Source: Maribacter polysaccharolyticus (GTDB taxonomy: Bacteria; Bacteroidota; Bacteroidia; Flavobacteriales; Flavobacteriaceae). From it: a stretch of 64,000 nucleotides of DNA. Below, one piece after another: positions 33,572-41,792 of this stretch (its first letter is position 1; each line of letters begins with the position of its first letter). The translations under genes and the position numbers were made by a program. A model generated the notes under the pieces. It saw only the letters and a program-made list of their open reading frames with translations. It did no database searches and was not told the origin of the DNA. The stretch lies in contig NZ_JARBUY010000002.1 of assembly GCF_028882255.1 (NCBI RefSeq), forward strand, positions 508,342 through 572,341. Reading direction: 5' to 3'.

Positions 33572-33644
33572 ACCCCTAAAAAATGAGGGGTATATTGCAA
33601 AAAATTATGATTATAATAAATTATACCCTAAAAATTAGAGGTAT
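33572..33644. promoter_or_regulatory. Two nitrogen-type palindromes upstream of the PII-amt operon
   Basis: Site 1: arms ACCCCT (33572-33577) and AGGGGT (33586-33591) around AAAAAATG. Site 2: ATACCCTAA (33623-33631) and TTAGAGGTAT (33635-33644), one base asymmetric. Both resemble the repeat between the GSII and GSIII genes (12202-12225). A half-site ATACCTCTAA recurs at 34479-34488 upstream of the 59-aa membrane protein gene. They are a candidate binding site for a nitrogen regulator. Confidence 0.6.
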
Positions 33645-33770
33645 TCGTCAAAAAAAAATAAATTTTTCTAAACGTCTTGTTAAAAATAAGCTTGGGATTG
33701 GATACAACGGTAAGGCCCAAAAAGGGGTCGAAAACTTCTTGAATTAAGGTAATGGGTTGAAGTTGTGGTA

Positions 33771-34145
33771 CTAATGGATGAGCTTTGCCAGCCAAAAACC
33801 GAGGGCAACAGCTAAAATACCAATGGTAATACTGGAAATGGTGTAAATTGAAAATTGTATGATTTCCTCTGCTTTTAGCATCGCATGGTTTTCAAAAGCA
33901 AAGGTGGAGAAGGTAGTGAAGCCCCCACAAAAGCCGGTTCCCAATAGAAGGGTTTGGTTTTGGGTCAGCAAATTGTTCTTTATTGAGAGGCCGAATACCA
34001 GCCCGATAATGAGGCAACCTATAATATTCGCTAAAAAGGTGCCCAGGTAAAAATGTTGATAGTAATCGTTGAAAGTCCTTGATATGATATACCGTAGCAT
34101 GCTTCCGATACCTCCACCCAAAAAAACAAGCAACAGTTGTTTCAT
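33771..34145 (-). CDS. crcB: Fluoride channel CrcB/Fluc
   Basis: A 124-aa inner-membrane fluoride exporter that works as an antiparallel dimer. Four helices are visible. GGGIGSMLRYIISR at the N-terminus, NIIGCLIIGLVFG in helix 2 and GFCGGFTTFSTFAFE in helix 3 (the Phe-box and Na+-site region) are diagnostic. A TAATTTTG box lies only 15 bp upstream, leaving no room for a fluoride riboswitch. No second fluc gene is adjacent, so it should be homodimeric. Confidence 0.95.
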   Translation of the reverse strand: MKQLLLVFLGGGIGSMLRYIISRTFNDYYQHFYLGTFLANIIGCLIIGLVFGLSIKNNLLTQNQTLLLGTGFCGGFTTFSTFAFENHAMLKAEEIIQFSIYTISSITIGILAVALGFWLAKLIH

Positions 34146-34159
34146 TTGTTTTTTACATT

Positions 34160-34167
34160 CAAAATTA
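34160..34167 (-). promoter_or_regulatory. -7 box of crcB
   Basis: TAATTTTG on the minus strand, 15 bp from the ATG, implying an almost leaderless mRNA. Confidence 0.6.
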
Positions 34168-34236
34168 TAGCCCTAGTACTATATGCAGCGTTCAATGACC
34201 ATCCACCAAGGTTTTGTGTCCCTTTAAAAAGTAAAA

Positions 34237-34416
34237 CTAAACGGCTTTTTTATAATCCGTGGTCAAAACATTCAAAGGGTGGATGTTTGAAGTACTCGAT
34301 TCCGTAATGCTTTGCTTTGATGAATCTTTACTTTTTTTGACACTGTATAGGCTGGTAAGTATCATTCCTACATTAATACAAATCAATATAGAAACCAAAG
34401 TTAAAAATGTAATCAT
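34237..34416 (-). CDS. 59-aa single-pass membrane protein
   Basis: ATG at 34416-34414, TAG at 34239-34237. The N-terminal 25 residues form one hydrophobic helix (MITFLTLVSILICINVGMIL), followed by a polar, Ser/Lys-rich tail that ends NVLTTDYKKAV. The helix shares M1, T3, F4, L11, I14, N15, L20 and S22 with the 29-aa and 37-aa proteins at 51904 and 52050, making it a member of the same tiny membrane protein family. It sits between crcB and another small membrane gene, 820 bp from the PII-amt promoter, and a half nitrogen-type site (34479) lies 63 bp upstream. The function is unknown. Confidence 0.7.
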   Translation of the reverse strand: MITFLTLVSILICINVGMILTSLYSVKKSKDSSKQSITESSTSNIHPLNVLTTDYKKAV

Positions 34417-34528
34417 AAGTTGAGTGCTTTGTTAGTGTAACGTAAAATTAATTCGTTTGGTATGATATACGTAAAAAAATACCTCTAATGTTCTAAAAGC
34501 GAGCATTTTTATGATATGGACAAATATA

Positions 34529-34720
34529 CTATTGGTTTTTGAGTAAATACTTAATTAGGAATAGGATTGTTAAAAAGATTATGAAGACAATTCCTACCCA
34601 TTTGACGCCTTTGTAATATTTTCTATGGAGTTTTATGTCTCTTTTATAGGTGCTTGCAATAATTATGGCGAAAACGATTATAAAAAGAATGGCAAAAATC
34701 AATTGTCCTGTGCTGAACAT
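34529..34720 (-). CDS. 63-aa two-span membrane protein
   Basis: A small membrane protein with helices at about 7-23 (LIFAILFIIVFAIIIAS) and 42-58 (WVGIVFIIFLTILFLIK) joined by a basic loop (TYKRDIKLHRKYYKGVK). It starts MFSTGQ. The positive loop predicts both termini outside, and the end is KNQ. Codon use is coding-like, and I recall similar short proteins in flavobacteria (unverified). It is unrelated in sequence to the 59-aa protein downstream. The role is unknown. Confidence 0.75.
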   Translation of the reverse strand: MFSTGQLIFAILFIIVFAIIIASTYKRDIKLHRKYYKGVKWVGIVFIIFLTILFLIKYLLKNQ

Positions 34721-34878
34721 AATTTATAGGGTGATTGGTTATTGTTTTATTAAAATGATGCGTTTTGGGTTAGGTAAAACATTAGTACCGACTTGTTTCG
34801 TTTCATTGTGGATAAAATCATTGAGAAAATCATCTTTTCTTTTATAATTTTAGGCAAAGCTAATCTAAATTCAGGGAT

Positions 34879-35265
34879 ATGAAGCATAAAATAGGAGCTG
34901 TGGAACAGTTCCATAATTCATTCGGTTTGGGGGTGTCGCCTACCATGAAGGCCGATTTGGGTAAAAAGAAGAATAAGTTGCGATTTGATTTGATGGATGA
35001 GGAAAATAGGGAATATCTTGAGGCGGCCAATAATAACGATCTCGTGGAGGTGGCCGATGCCTTGGGTGATATGCTCTATATATTATGCGGTACCATTTTG
35101 GAACATGGCATGCAGCATAAAATTGAAGAGGTCTTTGAAGAAATACAAAGAAGTAATATGAGTAAGTTGGGGGCCGATGGCAAACCTATTTATAGGGATG
35201 ATGGTAAAGTGCTCAAGGGGCCAAAATATTTTAAACCTGATATTGAACGTATTTTAAATAAATAA
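34879..35265 (+). CDS. MazG-like nucleotide pyrophosphohydrolase
   Basis: A 128-aa all-alpha NTP pyrophosphatase of the MazG/PRA-PH-like superfamily. The metal motif is EENREYLEA (E-x-x-E) followed by VEVADALGDMLYILCG (E-x-x-D), and the C-terminal KLGADGKPIYRDDGKVLKGPKYFKPDI is a conserved substrate-lid segment in this subgroup. It probably removes pyrophosphate from non-canonical or excess nucleotides in the cytosol. The exact substrate is unknown. A TAATTTTA box lies about 30 bp upstream. Confidence 0.85.
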   Translation: MKHKIGAVEQFHNSFGLGVSPTMKADLGKKKNKLRFDLMDEENREYLEAANNNDLVEVADALGDMLYILCGTILEHGMQHKIEEVFEEIQRSNMSKLGADGKPIYRDDGKVLKGPKYFKPDIERILNK

Positions 35266-35431
35266 GTGGGTTCGACCTTGTTTGGCCGTAGTTGTGAACG
35301 ATGGTCGATAATCCTATTGGTTTGGCCGAATATACCGGACCATTTCTTTTTCGTATCCATTTTGGTTCTTCCTTCCTGTGGAAGAGGTAATTGAAATGGA
35401 ATCGTTCCAATGATCTAGAAGCTGAAAAGTG

Positions 35432-36296
35432 TTATTTACTCGAGGGTTTAAAAAAATCGTTGGGCTCAAGATTGCAGGTTTCGATCATTTCAATGGCATA
35501 GTCCAATGTGCCTAAATTCCTATCTGCATTATTGGTGCCCATACTGAATTTTACCCCTGCCGCTTTCGCTTTTTTTATAAAAGTGGCCGAAGGTATTTTA
35601 TAGCGGGCGTTTATTTCTATGGCAATGTGGTTTTCGACAGCGGCATCAATCACTTTTTGCATGCGCCCATCGGTCCATAAGGCATCATACTGGGGTTGGA
35701 GGATATCAGGAAGGTAGGTTGGGTTTACATAGAGGTCGATAGGTTCGTTTTGCATGACCCCGACGATCTTAGCGACCAATTGATCCATGAAATCTTCTTT
35801 GTCGTCCACAAAAACTTCTTCGGGCATCCAAAGGCGCATTCTCCTCCCTTTGCGGTCGGTCCAGGTCATGGCATCGGTAAAGACGTAATCGAAGGTGGCA
35901 ATATTTTCCTTGGAGAACATATTTACCCATTCCCTACCTTCGGCCTGCATGGCCATATAAACCGGGTAGTCCTTGTACTTTCTGTAATTCGCCAAAAGCG
36001 TCGAATCATCGGTTATCGGAAAACCGACCCCGGAATTGAAGGCCACTCCATAAGCAATACCTGTTTCCTTGGAATGTTCCAATAACTCCTCCATGGTAAG
36101 ACCGCCCTTTAAATGGGCGTGGTAATCAACGATGTCGTACCCTGCTTTCTTTAACTCGGCTATTTTCGCTAGAGTGGGGTTTTGGGTTGTTTCCCCTTCG
36201 GTCGCCTTTGGTTCGGCTTTCTTGCTTTTTGTGTTGCAAGCCATTATACTTAGGCCAAATAGGATAAGAACGATGAGGACAGTTGTTTTTTTTCAT
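35432..36296 (-). pseudogene. PHP/amidohydrolase-like lipoprotein; signal peptide out of frame at an A8 tract
   Basis: The main frame (35432-36244) encodes a 270-aa TIM-barrel metal hydrolase with a YDIVDYHAHLKGGLTMEELL metal site (His-x-His), a GVAFNSGVGFP strand and IAIEINARYKIPS near the end. Its only ATG gives MACNTK, which has lost its signal peptide. Upstream in the same frame lies TTVLIVLILFGLSIMAC, a full lipoprotein signal, but the ATG at 36296-36294 reaches it only if the following A8 tract (36286-36293) loses one A; as written the frames differ by one. It is a sequencing or indel error, a phase-variable switch, or polymerase slippage. If read through, it would be a periplasmic lipoprotein. 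Confidence 0.75.
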
Positions 36297-36436
36297 AGGT
36301 AGGTCAATTGAAATTTGTTAACTACTTGTTTATGAAAGTAAGAAATAAATATCGATGTCCAAGGGCAATGCCATTTTGGTACAATTGTCCCTACCATTGA
36401 ATAACAATAATCGCCATCAGGGAAGGTTTCCTTCGA

Positions 36437-37501
36437 CTAAAGCTTTACCCGCCAGCCAAATTTGTCCTCAGCCCTATTGTATTGGATATCGGTAATCCTA
36501 TTTTTTAGCATGGTTGCATAGTTATCGGAAAGTTCGGGTAGATCATAATCCACATCACGGAAACCAAAAGTGGAAATGGGTGAAATCACGGCAGCGGTAC
36601 CGGCCCCGAACATTTCTTTTAGGGAGCCGTTATTGGCAGCTTCGATGATCTCGGCCACGGTGATTTTCCGTTCTTCGACCGCAATACCTTCGTCTTGGGC
36701 TATTTTAAGGATACTCTTACGGGTTATACCATCTAAGATTCGATCACTTGTAGGGGCGGTTAACAAGGTGTCGTTAATCCGAACGAAAATATTCATTGCC
36801 CCGGCTTCTTCGATATACTCATGGGTATTGTCGTCTGTCCAGATGACTTGGTTGTACCCTTTCTCAAGGGCAAGTTGGGTAGGGTAGAACTGTCCGGCAT
36901 AATTACCGCCTGCCTTGGCAAATCCTACGCCGCCGTTGGCGGATCTTGAATATTTCTCTTCAATCAACACCTTTACCTTTCCGGAGAAATAGGCTCCTGA
37001 AGGGGCGAAGGCTATGATGAATTTATATTCATCGGCCGGTGAAGCATGGAAACCTGTTCCGGACGCAAAGATAAATGGACGGATGTATAAGGAACTTCCC
37101 GGGGTTTGGGGTATCCAATCCTTTTCCAACTTCAATAGGGCCATAAGTCCTTCCATGAAATAATCTTCAGGAATTTCAGGTATCGCCATTCTCTTGGCCG
37201 AGATGTTCAAACGTTTGCAATTGTCCGTAGGGCGGAAAAGGAATACATCACCTTTCTCGTCTTTATAGGCTTTCATGCCTTCGAAAATCGACTGCCCATA
37301 ATGGAATATCTTGGCAGAGGGGTCAAGGCTTATCGGTTGGTAAGGGATGATTTCCGGAACCTTCCAGGAGCCCTCTTTATAATCACAGACCAACATATGG
37401 TCTGTGAAAACATTTCCGAATGCCAGATTGTTAAAATCTACCTGATTTATTTTAGAGGTTTTTGCCTTTTCAATTTTTATGTTCATCATCTTGGTCTCCA
37501 T
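36437..37501 (-). CDS. ilvE: Branched-chain amino acid aminotransferase
   Basis: A 354-aa PLP fold type IV transaminase acting on Leu, Ile and Val and their keto acids. IFHYGQSIFEGMKAY, FLFRPTDNCKRLN, the PLP-Lys segment VGFAKAGGNYAGQF, IEEAGAMNIFV, and GITRKSIL with FGAGTAAVISPI are standard for the large IlvE subgroup. The ATG at 37501 is followed by alternatives at 37489 and 37486. It diverges from the DUF4920 gene, with upstream sequences overlapping. Confidence 0.96.
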   Translation of the reverse strand: METKMMNIKIEKAKTSKINQVDFNNLAFGNVFTDHMLVCDYKEGSWKVPEIIPYQPISLDPSAKIFHYGQSIFEGMKAYKDEKGDVFLFRPTDNCKRLNISAKRMAIPEIPEDYFMEGLMALLKLEKDWIPQTPGSSLYIRPFIFASGTGFHASPADEYKFIIAFAPSGAYFSGKVKVLIEEKYSRSANGGVGFAKAGGNYAGQFYPTQLALEKGYNQVIWTDDNTHEYIEEAGAMNIFVRINDTLLTAPTSDRILDGITRKSILKIAQDEGIAVEERKITVAEIIEAANNGSLKEMFGAGTAAVISPISTFGFRDVDYDLPELSDNYATMLKNRITDIQYNRAEDKFGWRVKL

Positions 37502-37596
37502 GGGATAATTTTTACCGAATAAAATTAGAAAATTATCGCATGGGAATCTTCCTTTTTTCTTTAAAATTGATCAATTTTACCCTTCTAATCCTAAAA

Positions 37597-38088
37597 TTGG
37601 CAATTACGAAAGGTTTTAACACGTTTGTTGTATTATCCTTATTCCTTGTGGTGGGTTATGCCCAGGATAGGAAAACGGAAATGTCCTCATTCGGGGATGG
37701 GATACAGGCCAAGGGTAGCATTTCCGATTTGGAAATGTCCCGTAAGTATGCTTCCATGCAATTGAACGATACCATTCAGGTAAAATTTAACGGGGTTGTC
37801 AAAGAAGTTTGTCAGGCCAAAGGCTGTTGGATGAAGGTGGCATTGAATGATGGGGAAGAAGTTATGGTGCGATTTAAGGATTACGCATTTTTTATGCCCA
37901 AGGATATCGCCGGTAAAGAAGTGGTCGTCAATGGTTTGGCGTTTATTGAGGAGATGGGTGTTGAGGAGCAAAAACATTATCTTGAAGATGCCGGAAGGCC
38001 AGCGGCCGAGATCGAAAAGATCGCCGAGGTAAAGAGGACTTTGGGCTTCGAGGCCGACGGGGTTTTGTTGAAAGGAAAAAAGAATTGA
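37597..38088 (+). CDS. DUF4920 exported protein
   Basis: A DUF4920 protein of about 163 residues. After a hydrophobic signal (FVVLSLFLVVGYAQ) come FGDGIQAKGSISDLE, the OB-like core FNGVVKEVCQAKGCWMKVAL with two Cys, GEEVMVRFKDYAFFMPKDI and a Glu/Lys-rich end. The Cys pair in CQAKGCW suggests metal binding or a disulfide. The start is uncertain: TTG at 37597 gives a normal signal peptide but overlaps a TAAAATTG -7-like box, while the ATG at 37540 gives an unusual double hydrophobic stretch. The stop overlaps the mnmD start (TGATG). Confidence 0.82.
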   Translation: MAITKGFNTFVVLSLFLVVGYAQDRKTEMSSFGDGIQAKGSISDLEMSRKYASMQLNDTIQVKFNGVVKEVCQAKGCWMKVALNDGEEVMVRFKDYAFFMPKDIAGKEVVVNGLAFIEEMGVEEQKHYLEDAGRPAAEIEKIAEVKRTLGFEADGVLLKGKKN

Positions 38089-38756
38089 TGCAAAGGGAGA
38101 TCATAACTACGGCGGATGGTTCAACGACCATTCAGATAAAGGATTGGAACGAACAGTACCATTCCAAACATGGGGCCATACAGGAGGCATATCACGTTTT
38201 CATTAAACATGGCCTGGACCTATTCCGGGATAAAAAGGAAAAGGTACAGCTATTGGAAATCGGTTTTGGTACCGGTTTAAACGCCTTGATAACACTGATC
38301 GAAGCTTCGAAATCGGGTATGGGGATAGATTATTACGGTGTTGAGGCGTTTCCCGTTTCAAAGGAGGAATTGTCCCAATTGAACTACATAAGGGAATTGG
38401 ATGCATTGGATTTCGAAGAGCGATTCAATCGGATGCACAGTGGGCCTTGGGAAGCGCCCTTGGGGATTTCAAATGGTTTTTCACTGTGTAAGAAACAATG
38501 TGATTTTAGGCAAATAACTTTTGAAAATTGCATAGATCTTATTTATTACGATGCATTTGGGGCTAGGGTGCAACCCGAATTGTGGACAGTGGATGTTTTT
38601 GAGCTAATGTTCAAGGCCCTTAAAAAGAACGGGGTATTGGTTACCTATGCAGCTAAAGGAAGCGTGCGAAGGGCCATGCAAGATGTTGGTTTTCAGGTGG
38701 AACGATTGCCAGGGCCACCGGGAAAAAGGGAGATGTTGAGGGCAGTAAAAGGTTAA
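38088..38756 (+). CDS. mnmD: tRNA 5-methylaminomethyl-2-thiouridine methyltransferase (MnmD)
   Basis: A 222-aa SAM-dependent methyltransferase completing mnm5s2U at tRNA position 34. It corresponds to the stand-alone MnmD half of E. coli MnmC. TTADGSTTIQIKDWNEQYHSKHGA at the N-terminus, LLEIGFGTGLNALIT (SAM site), YGVEAFPVSKEEL, DLIYYDAFGARVQPELW and VTYAAKGSVRRAM are diagnostic. The ATG at 38088 overlaps the preceding stop, so the gene is coupled to DUF4920. The MnmC oxidase half is absent here. Confidence 0.95.
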   Translation: MQREIITTADGSTTIQIKDWNEQYHSKHGAIQEAYHVFIKHGLDLFRDKKEKVQLLEIGFGTGLNALITLIEASKSGMGIDYYGVEAFPVSKEELSQLNYIRELDALDFEERFNRMHSGPWEAPLGISNGFSLCKKQCDFRQITFENCIDLIYYDAFGARVQPELWTVDVFELMFKALKKNGVLVTYAAKGSVRRAMQDVGFQVERLPGPPGKREMLRAVKG

Positions 38757-38879
38757 TGGTTTGCCATAAATCTTAATTTTTTCTGAATTTCATCCATAAT
38801 CGGAATCCTACATCGATAATACTGTTAAATCCAAACTAAAATAGTACTTCGCCGTTTTAAGATCCCATACCTTTAAATT

Positions 38880-39794
38880 ATGAAATTATTGATTACCGGA
38901 GCGACAGGATTAGTTGGTAGGGCCATTGTTGAATTGAGCAATAAGCATGGGATTCCTGTAAATTACTTGACCACGAGTAAGGATAAAATTGTGTCGAACG
39001 AGAATTTTCAAGGCTTTTATTGGAATCCGGAGAAGAATAAGATCGATTTGGATTGTTTTGAAGGGGTGACCTCGATTATCAATCTTGCAGGTTCGAACAT
39101 TGCCGAAAGATGGACAGCGGAGTATAAGAACCAAATCCTCTATAGCAGGATAAATAGTTTAAAGACACTCAACTATGCTTTGGGTAAAATAGACACCCAA
39201 GAAATAACAACTTTCGTATCGGCATCCGCAATAGGGGTCTACCCGAGTTCCCTAGATCATTTATATACCGAGGAAGACAAGGTTGTTGACGATAGTTTCA
39301 TAGGTGAGGTGGTCCAGAAGTGGGAAGAAGAAGTCGATGCACTATCCCATTTTGGTTTTCCGGTCGCGAAAATCAGGATTGGTTTGGTATTGTCCAAAGA
39401 TGGGGGCATGCTTCCCAAATTATCCCGACCGATCAAATCGTTTGTCGGGACGACGTTTGGTAAGGGTAAACAGTGGCAGTCCTGGATCCATATCGGTGAC
39501 TTGGCAAAACTCTTCCTATTCGTTGTTGAAAATAAATTGGAAGGCATCTATAATGGGGTGGCCCCCAATCCCGTGACCCATAAAAAGATGGTACGTGAAT
39601 TGGCAAAAGTCTTTAAAGTGCCTCTTATTTTGCCTCGTATCCCCCGATTTACCATGAAATTGATCCTTGGCGAAATGTCCGATCTATTATTTGCCAGTCA
39701 GCGGGTAAGTAGTAAAAAAATTTCCGAAGAAGGATTTGTATTCGATTATCCGAATATCGGGAATGCCCTCGATTTTTTTTACAAAGGGGATTGA
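38880..39794 (+). CDS. TIGR01777-family NAD(P)-dependent epimerase-like protein
   Basis: A 304-aa atypical short-chain dehydrogenase (extended, SDR39U1-like). The N-terminal dinucleotide motif LITGATGLVGRAIV (TGxxGxxG) is followed by SIINLAGSNIAERWT, SASAIGVYPSS, KIRIGLVLSKDGGMLPKL, WIHIGDLAKLF and a C-terminal DUF1731-like segment (PLILPRIPRFTMKLILGEMSDLLFASQRVSSKKI). The usual SDR Tyr-x-x-x-Lys is not obvious. The substrate is not known for the family. A TACCTTTA box lies just upstream. Confidence 0.92.
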   Translation: MKLLITGATGLVGRAIVELSNKHGIPVNYLTTSKDKIVSNENFQGFYWNPEKNKIDLDCFEGVTSIINLAGSNIAERWTAEYKNQILYSRINSLKTLNYALGKIDTQEITTFVSASAIGVYPSSLDHLYTEEDKVVDDSFIGEVVQKWEEEVDALSHFGFPVAKIRIGLVLSKDGGMLPKLSRPIKSFVGTTFGKGKQWQSWIHIGDLAKLFLFVVENKLEGIYNGVAPNPVTHKKMVRELAKVFKVPLILPRIPRFTMKLILGEMSDLLFASQRVSSKKISEEGFVFDYPNIGNALDFFYKGD

Positions 39795-39904
39795 AGTTTT
39801 CCTTTCCACCCATGTACTATCCCTGAAAATCTTTCCTGAATATCTTCTTTTGGCTTTTTTGTAACCATACCGTTGGCGTAAAAATGGTAAAGTTTGGTGA
39901 CATT

Positions 39905-39936
39905 TTGACATTTTTAAATAAATGGCAGTACTTTTG
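39905..39936 (+). promoter_or_regulatory. Promoter of the grpE-dnaJ operon
   Basis: TTGACA at 39905-39910 and the -7 box TACTTTTG at 39929-39936, 21 bp between the TTG and the box. This is one of the best matches in the window to the Bacteroidota TTG/TAnnTTTG promoter. No CIRCE element was seen. Confidence 0.78.
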
Positions 39937-39973
39937 CCGTCATACGAAAAGAGTTTTAAAACTGAATCCGAAA

Positions 39974-40534
39974 ATGAGTGATAAAAATAAGACCGAAGAG
40001 GTTAACGAGACCATTCCCGATGAACAAGCGGTAAACGATACCGGGAAGGAACAAGAAGAAGTACCGACCGAAAAAGAGGAGCAGTCTGTGGAAGAACAGC
40101 TTCAAGACGCCTTGGCCAAGGAGAAAGATAAGTTCCTCCGGTTGTTCGCCGAATTCGAGAATTATAAAAAACGAACTTCCAAGGAACGAATGGATCTGTT
40201 CAAAACGGCAGGACAAGAGGTCATCGTATCCTTACTTCCTGTTTTGGATGATTTTGAACGGGCCTTAAAGGAATTGTCAAAATCCGAGGATAAGGAAATG
40301 TTCAAAGGTGTTGAATTGATCAACGGAAAATTCAGGGATACTTTGAAATCGAAAGGCATGGAGGAAATGGATGTTAAACAAGGGGATGCCTTTGATGCCG
40401 AAATACATGATGCGATTACACAGATACCCGCTCCCGATAAAAAGCTAAAAGGAAAGATTGTTGATATTGTTGAACGGGGGTATAAATTGGGCGACAAAAT
40501 AATACGCCATCCTAAAGTAGTGGTAGGTAATTAA
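39974..40534 (+). CDS. grpE: GrpE nucleotide exchange factor
   Basis: A 186-aa DnaK cochaperone. An acidic N-terminal tail (KTEEVNETIPDEQAVNDTG...) leads into a long coiled-coil (DALAKEKDKFLRLFAEFENYKKRTSKER) and the four-helix and beta-wing domain (VIVSLLPVLDDFERALKEL, DAEIHDAITQIP, KIVDIVERGYKLGDKIIRHPKVVVG). The ATG at 39974 begins MSDKNK; the longer frame from 39884 would include the promoter. It lies 9 bp upstream of dnaJ in one operon. Confidence 0.97.
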   Translation: MSDKNKTEEVNETIPDEQAVNDTGKEQEEVPTEKEEQSVEEQLQDALAKEKDKFLRLFAEFENYKKRTSKERMDLFKTAGQEVIVSLLPVLDDFERALKELSKSEDKEMFKGVELINGKFRDTLKSKGMEEMDVKQGDAFDAEIHDAITQIPAPDKKLKGKIVDIVERGYKLGDKIIRHPKVVVGN

Positions 40535-40543
40535 AATTGGAGT

Positions 40544-41665
40544 ATGAAGGAAGATTATTACGAAGTACTCGGCATAAGTAAAAATGCCACGGCAGCGGAA
40601 ATAAAAAAGGCCTATAGAAAAAAGGCCTTGGAATATCACCCCGACAAAAATCCCGGGGACACCAAAGCAGAAGAACTTTTTAAAAAATCGGCGGAAGCGT
40701 ACGAAGTACTGAGTAACCCGGATAAAAAGGCGCGTTACGATCAGTATGGCCATGCGGCTTTTGAAGGTGCCGGTGGTTTTGGCGGCGGCGGAATGAACAT
40801 GGACGACATTTTCAGTCAGTTCGGGGATATTTTCGGTGGCGCATTCGGCGGTGGATTTGGTGGTTTCAGTGGTTTCGGCGGTGGCGGTGGCCAACGGCGG
40901 GTCAAAGGCAGTAACCTTAGGATAAGGGTTAAATTGACCTTGGACGAAGTGGCCAATGGTGTTGAGAAGAAAGTGAAAGTAAGGCGTAAGCTGCAGGCAC
41001 CGGGCGTAACCTATAAAACGTGTAGTACTTGTGGGGGCCATGGTCAGGTGACCAAAATAACGAATACCATTCTGGGTAGAATGCAAACAGCCGTCGCATG
41101 TTCAACATGCGGGGGAAGTGGTCAAATCATCGATAAAAGGCCAAGTAATGCGGATGCCCAAGGCCTTGTGGTCAAGGAGGAAACCGTTTCCATAAAAATC
41201 CCAGCCGGGGTTGAGGATGGTATGCAATTGAAAGTTCCGGGTAAAGGAAACGAGGCGCCAGGTAACGGAATTCCGGGAGACCTTTTGGTGGCCATAGAGA
41301 CCCTTGATCACGAAACCCTGAAACGGGAAGGTGATAACCTGCATTATGATCTATATATAAGTTTTCCAGAGGCTGTTTTGGGTACATCCAAAGAGATAGA
41401 TGCAGTAGGTGGAAAAGTACGTATAAAATTGGAATCGGGAATACAATCCGGCAAGATCTTGCGATTAAGGGGGAAAGGTATTTCCAGCTTAAACGGATAT
41501 GGTAGCGGTGACCTTTTGGTACATGTGAACGTATGGACGCCTAAAGAACTCAATAAGGAGCAAAAGGAGTTTTTTGAGCGTATGGACGGTAATGAAAACT
41601 TTGTGCCAAAACCGGAAAAATCCGACAAATCCTTCTTTGAAAAAGTGAAAGATATGTTCTCTTAA
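40544..41665 (+). CDS. dnaJ: DnaJ cochaperone with a two-motif zinc region
   Basis: A 373-aa Hsp40. The J domain with HPD at 32-34, a Gly/Phe-rich linker (about 74-117), the substrate-binding domains and the C-terminal dimer region are present. The zinc region has only two CxxCxGxG motifs, CSTCGGHG (160-167) and CSTCGGSG (186-193), rather than four. Only one zinc site (four Cys) can form, so the second centre needed by E. coli DnaJ for DnaK handover is absent. This short form is, from memory, common in flavobacteria. A terminator follows at 41756. Confidence 0.96.
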   Translation: MKEDYYEVLGISKNATAAEIKKAYRKKALEYHPDKNPGDTKAEELFKKSAEAYEVLSNPDKKARYDQYGHAAFEGAGGFGGGGMNMDDIFSQFGDIFGGAFGGGFGGFSGFGGGGGQRRVKGSNLRIRVKLTLDEVANGVEKKVKVRRKLQAPGVTYKTCSTCGGHGQVTKITNTILGRMQTAVACSTCGGSGQIIDKRPSNADAQGLVVKEETVSIKIPAGVEDGMQLKVPGKGNEAPGNGIPGDLLVAIETLDHETLKREGDNLHYDLYISFPEAVLGTSKEIDAVGGKVRIKLESGIQSGKILRLRGKGISSLNGYGSGDLLVHVNVWTPKELNKEQKEFFERMDGNENFVPKPEKSDKSFFEKVKDMFS

Positions 41666-41755
41666 GGATAATGATTTGAGAATTAAATAAAAAACGTATA
41701 TTTGATTCGATATTGGATTACCAATATTAATTTTCTTTTTCATAGCAATTTTTTT

Positions 41756-41792
41756 CCCATCCTTGATTCATTTAAGGGTGGGTTTTGTTTTT
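41756..41792 (+). terminator. Terminator of grpE-dnaJ
   Basis: A 9-bp stem CCCATCCTT/AAGGGTGGG (one T-G pair), 9-nt loop, then TTTTGTTTTT. Confidence 0.85.

Noticed and set aside
34146-34236. Possible fluoride riboswitch before crcB
   Set aside because: A -7 box 15 bp from the ATG leaves no room, and no conserved aptamer pattern was seen.
35266-35431. Possible short minus-strand gene between the MazG-like gene and the lipoprotein hydrolase
   Set aside because: The frame continues into the MazG-like gene on the opposite strand and has no conserved pattern.
36244-36437. Treating the hydrolase as an intact cytosolic protein from the ATG at 36244
   Set aside because: The upstream sequence in the same frame is a clear signal peptide core, and the resulting N-terminus MACN begins exactly at the lipobox, so an out-of-frame start is the better reading.
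40445-41086. 213-codon minus-strand frame across grpE-dnaJ
   Set aside because: Antisense shadow created by the repetitive Gly/Phe region of dnaJ.
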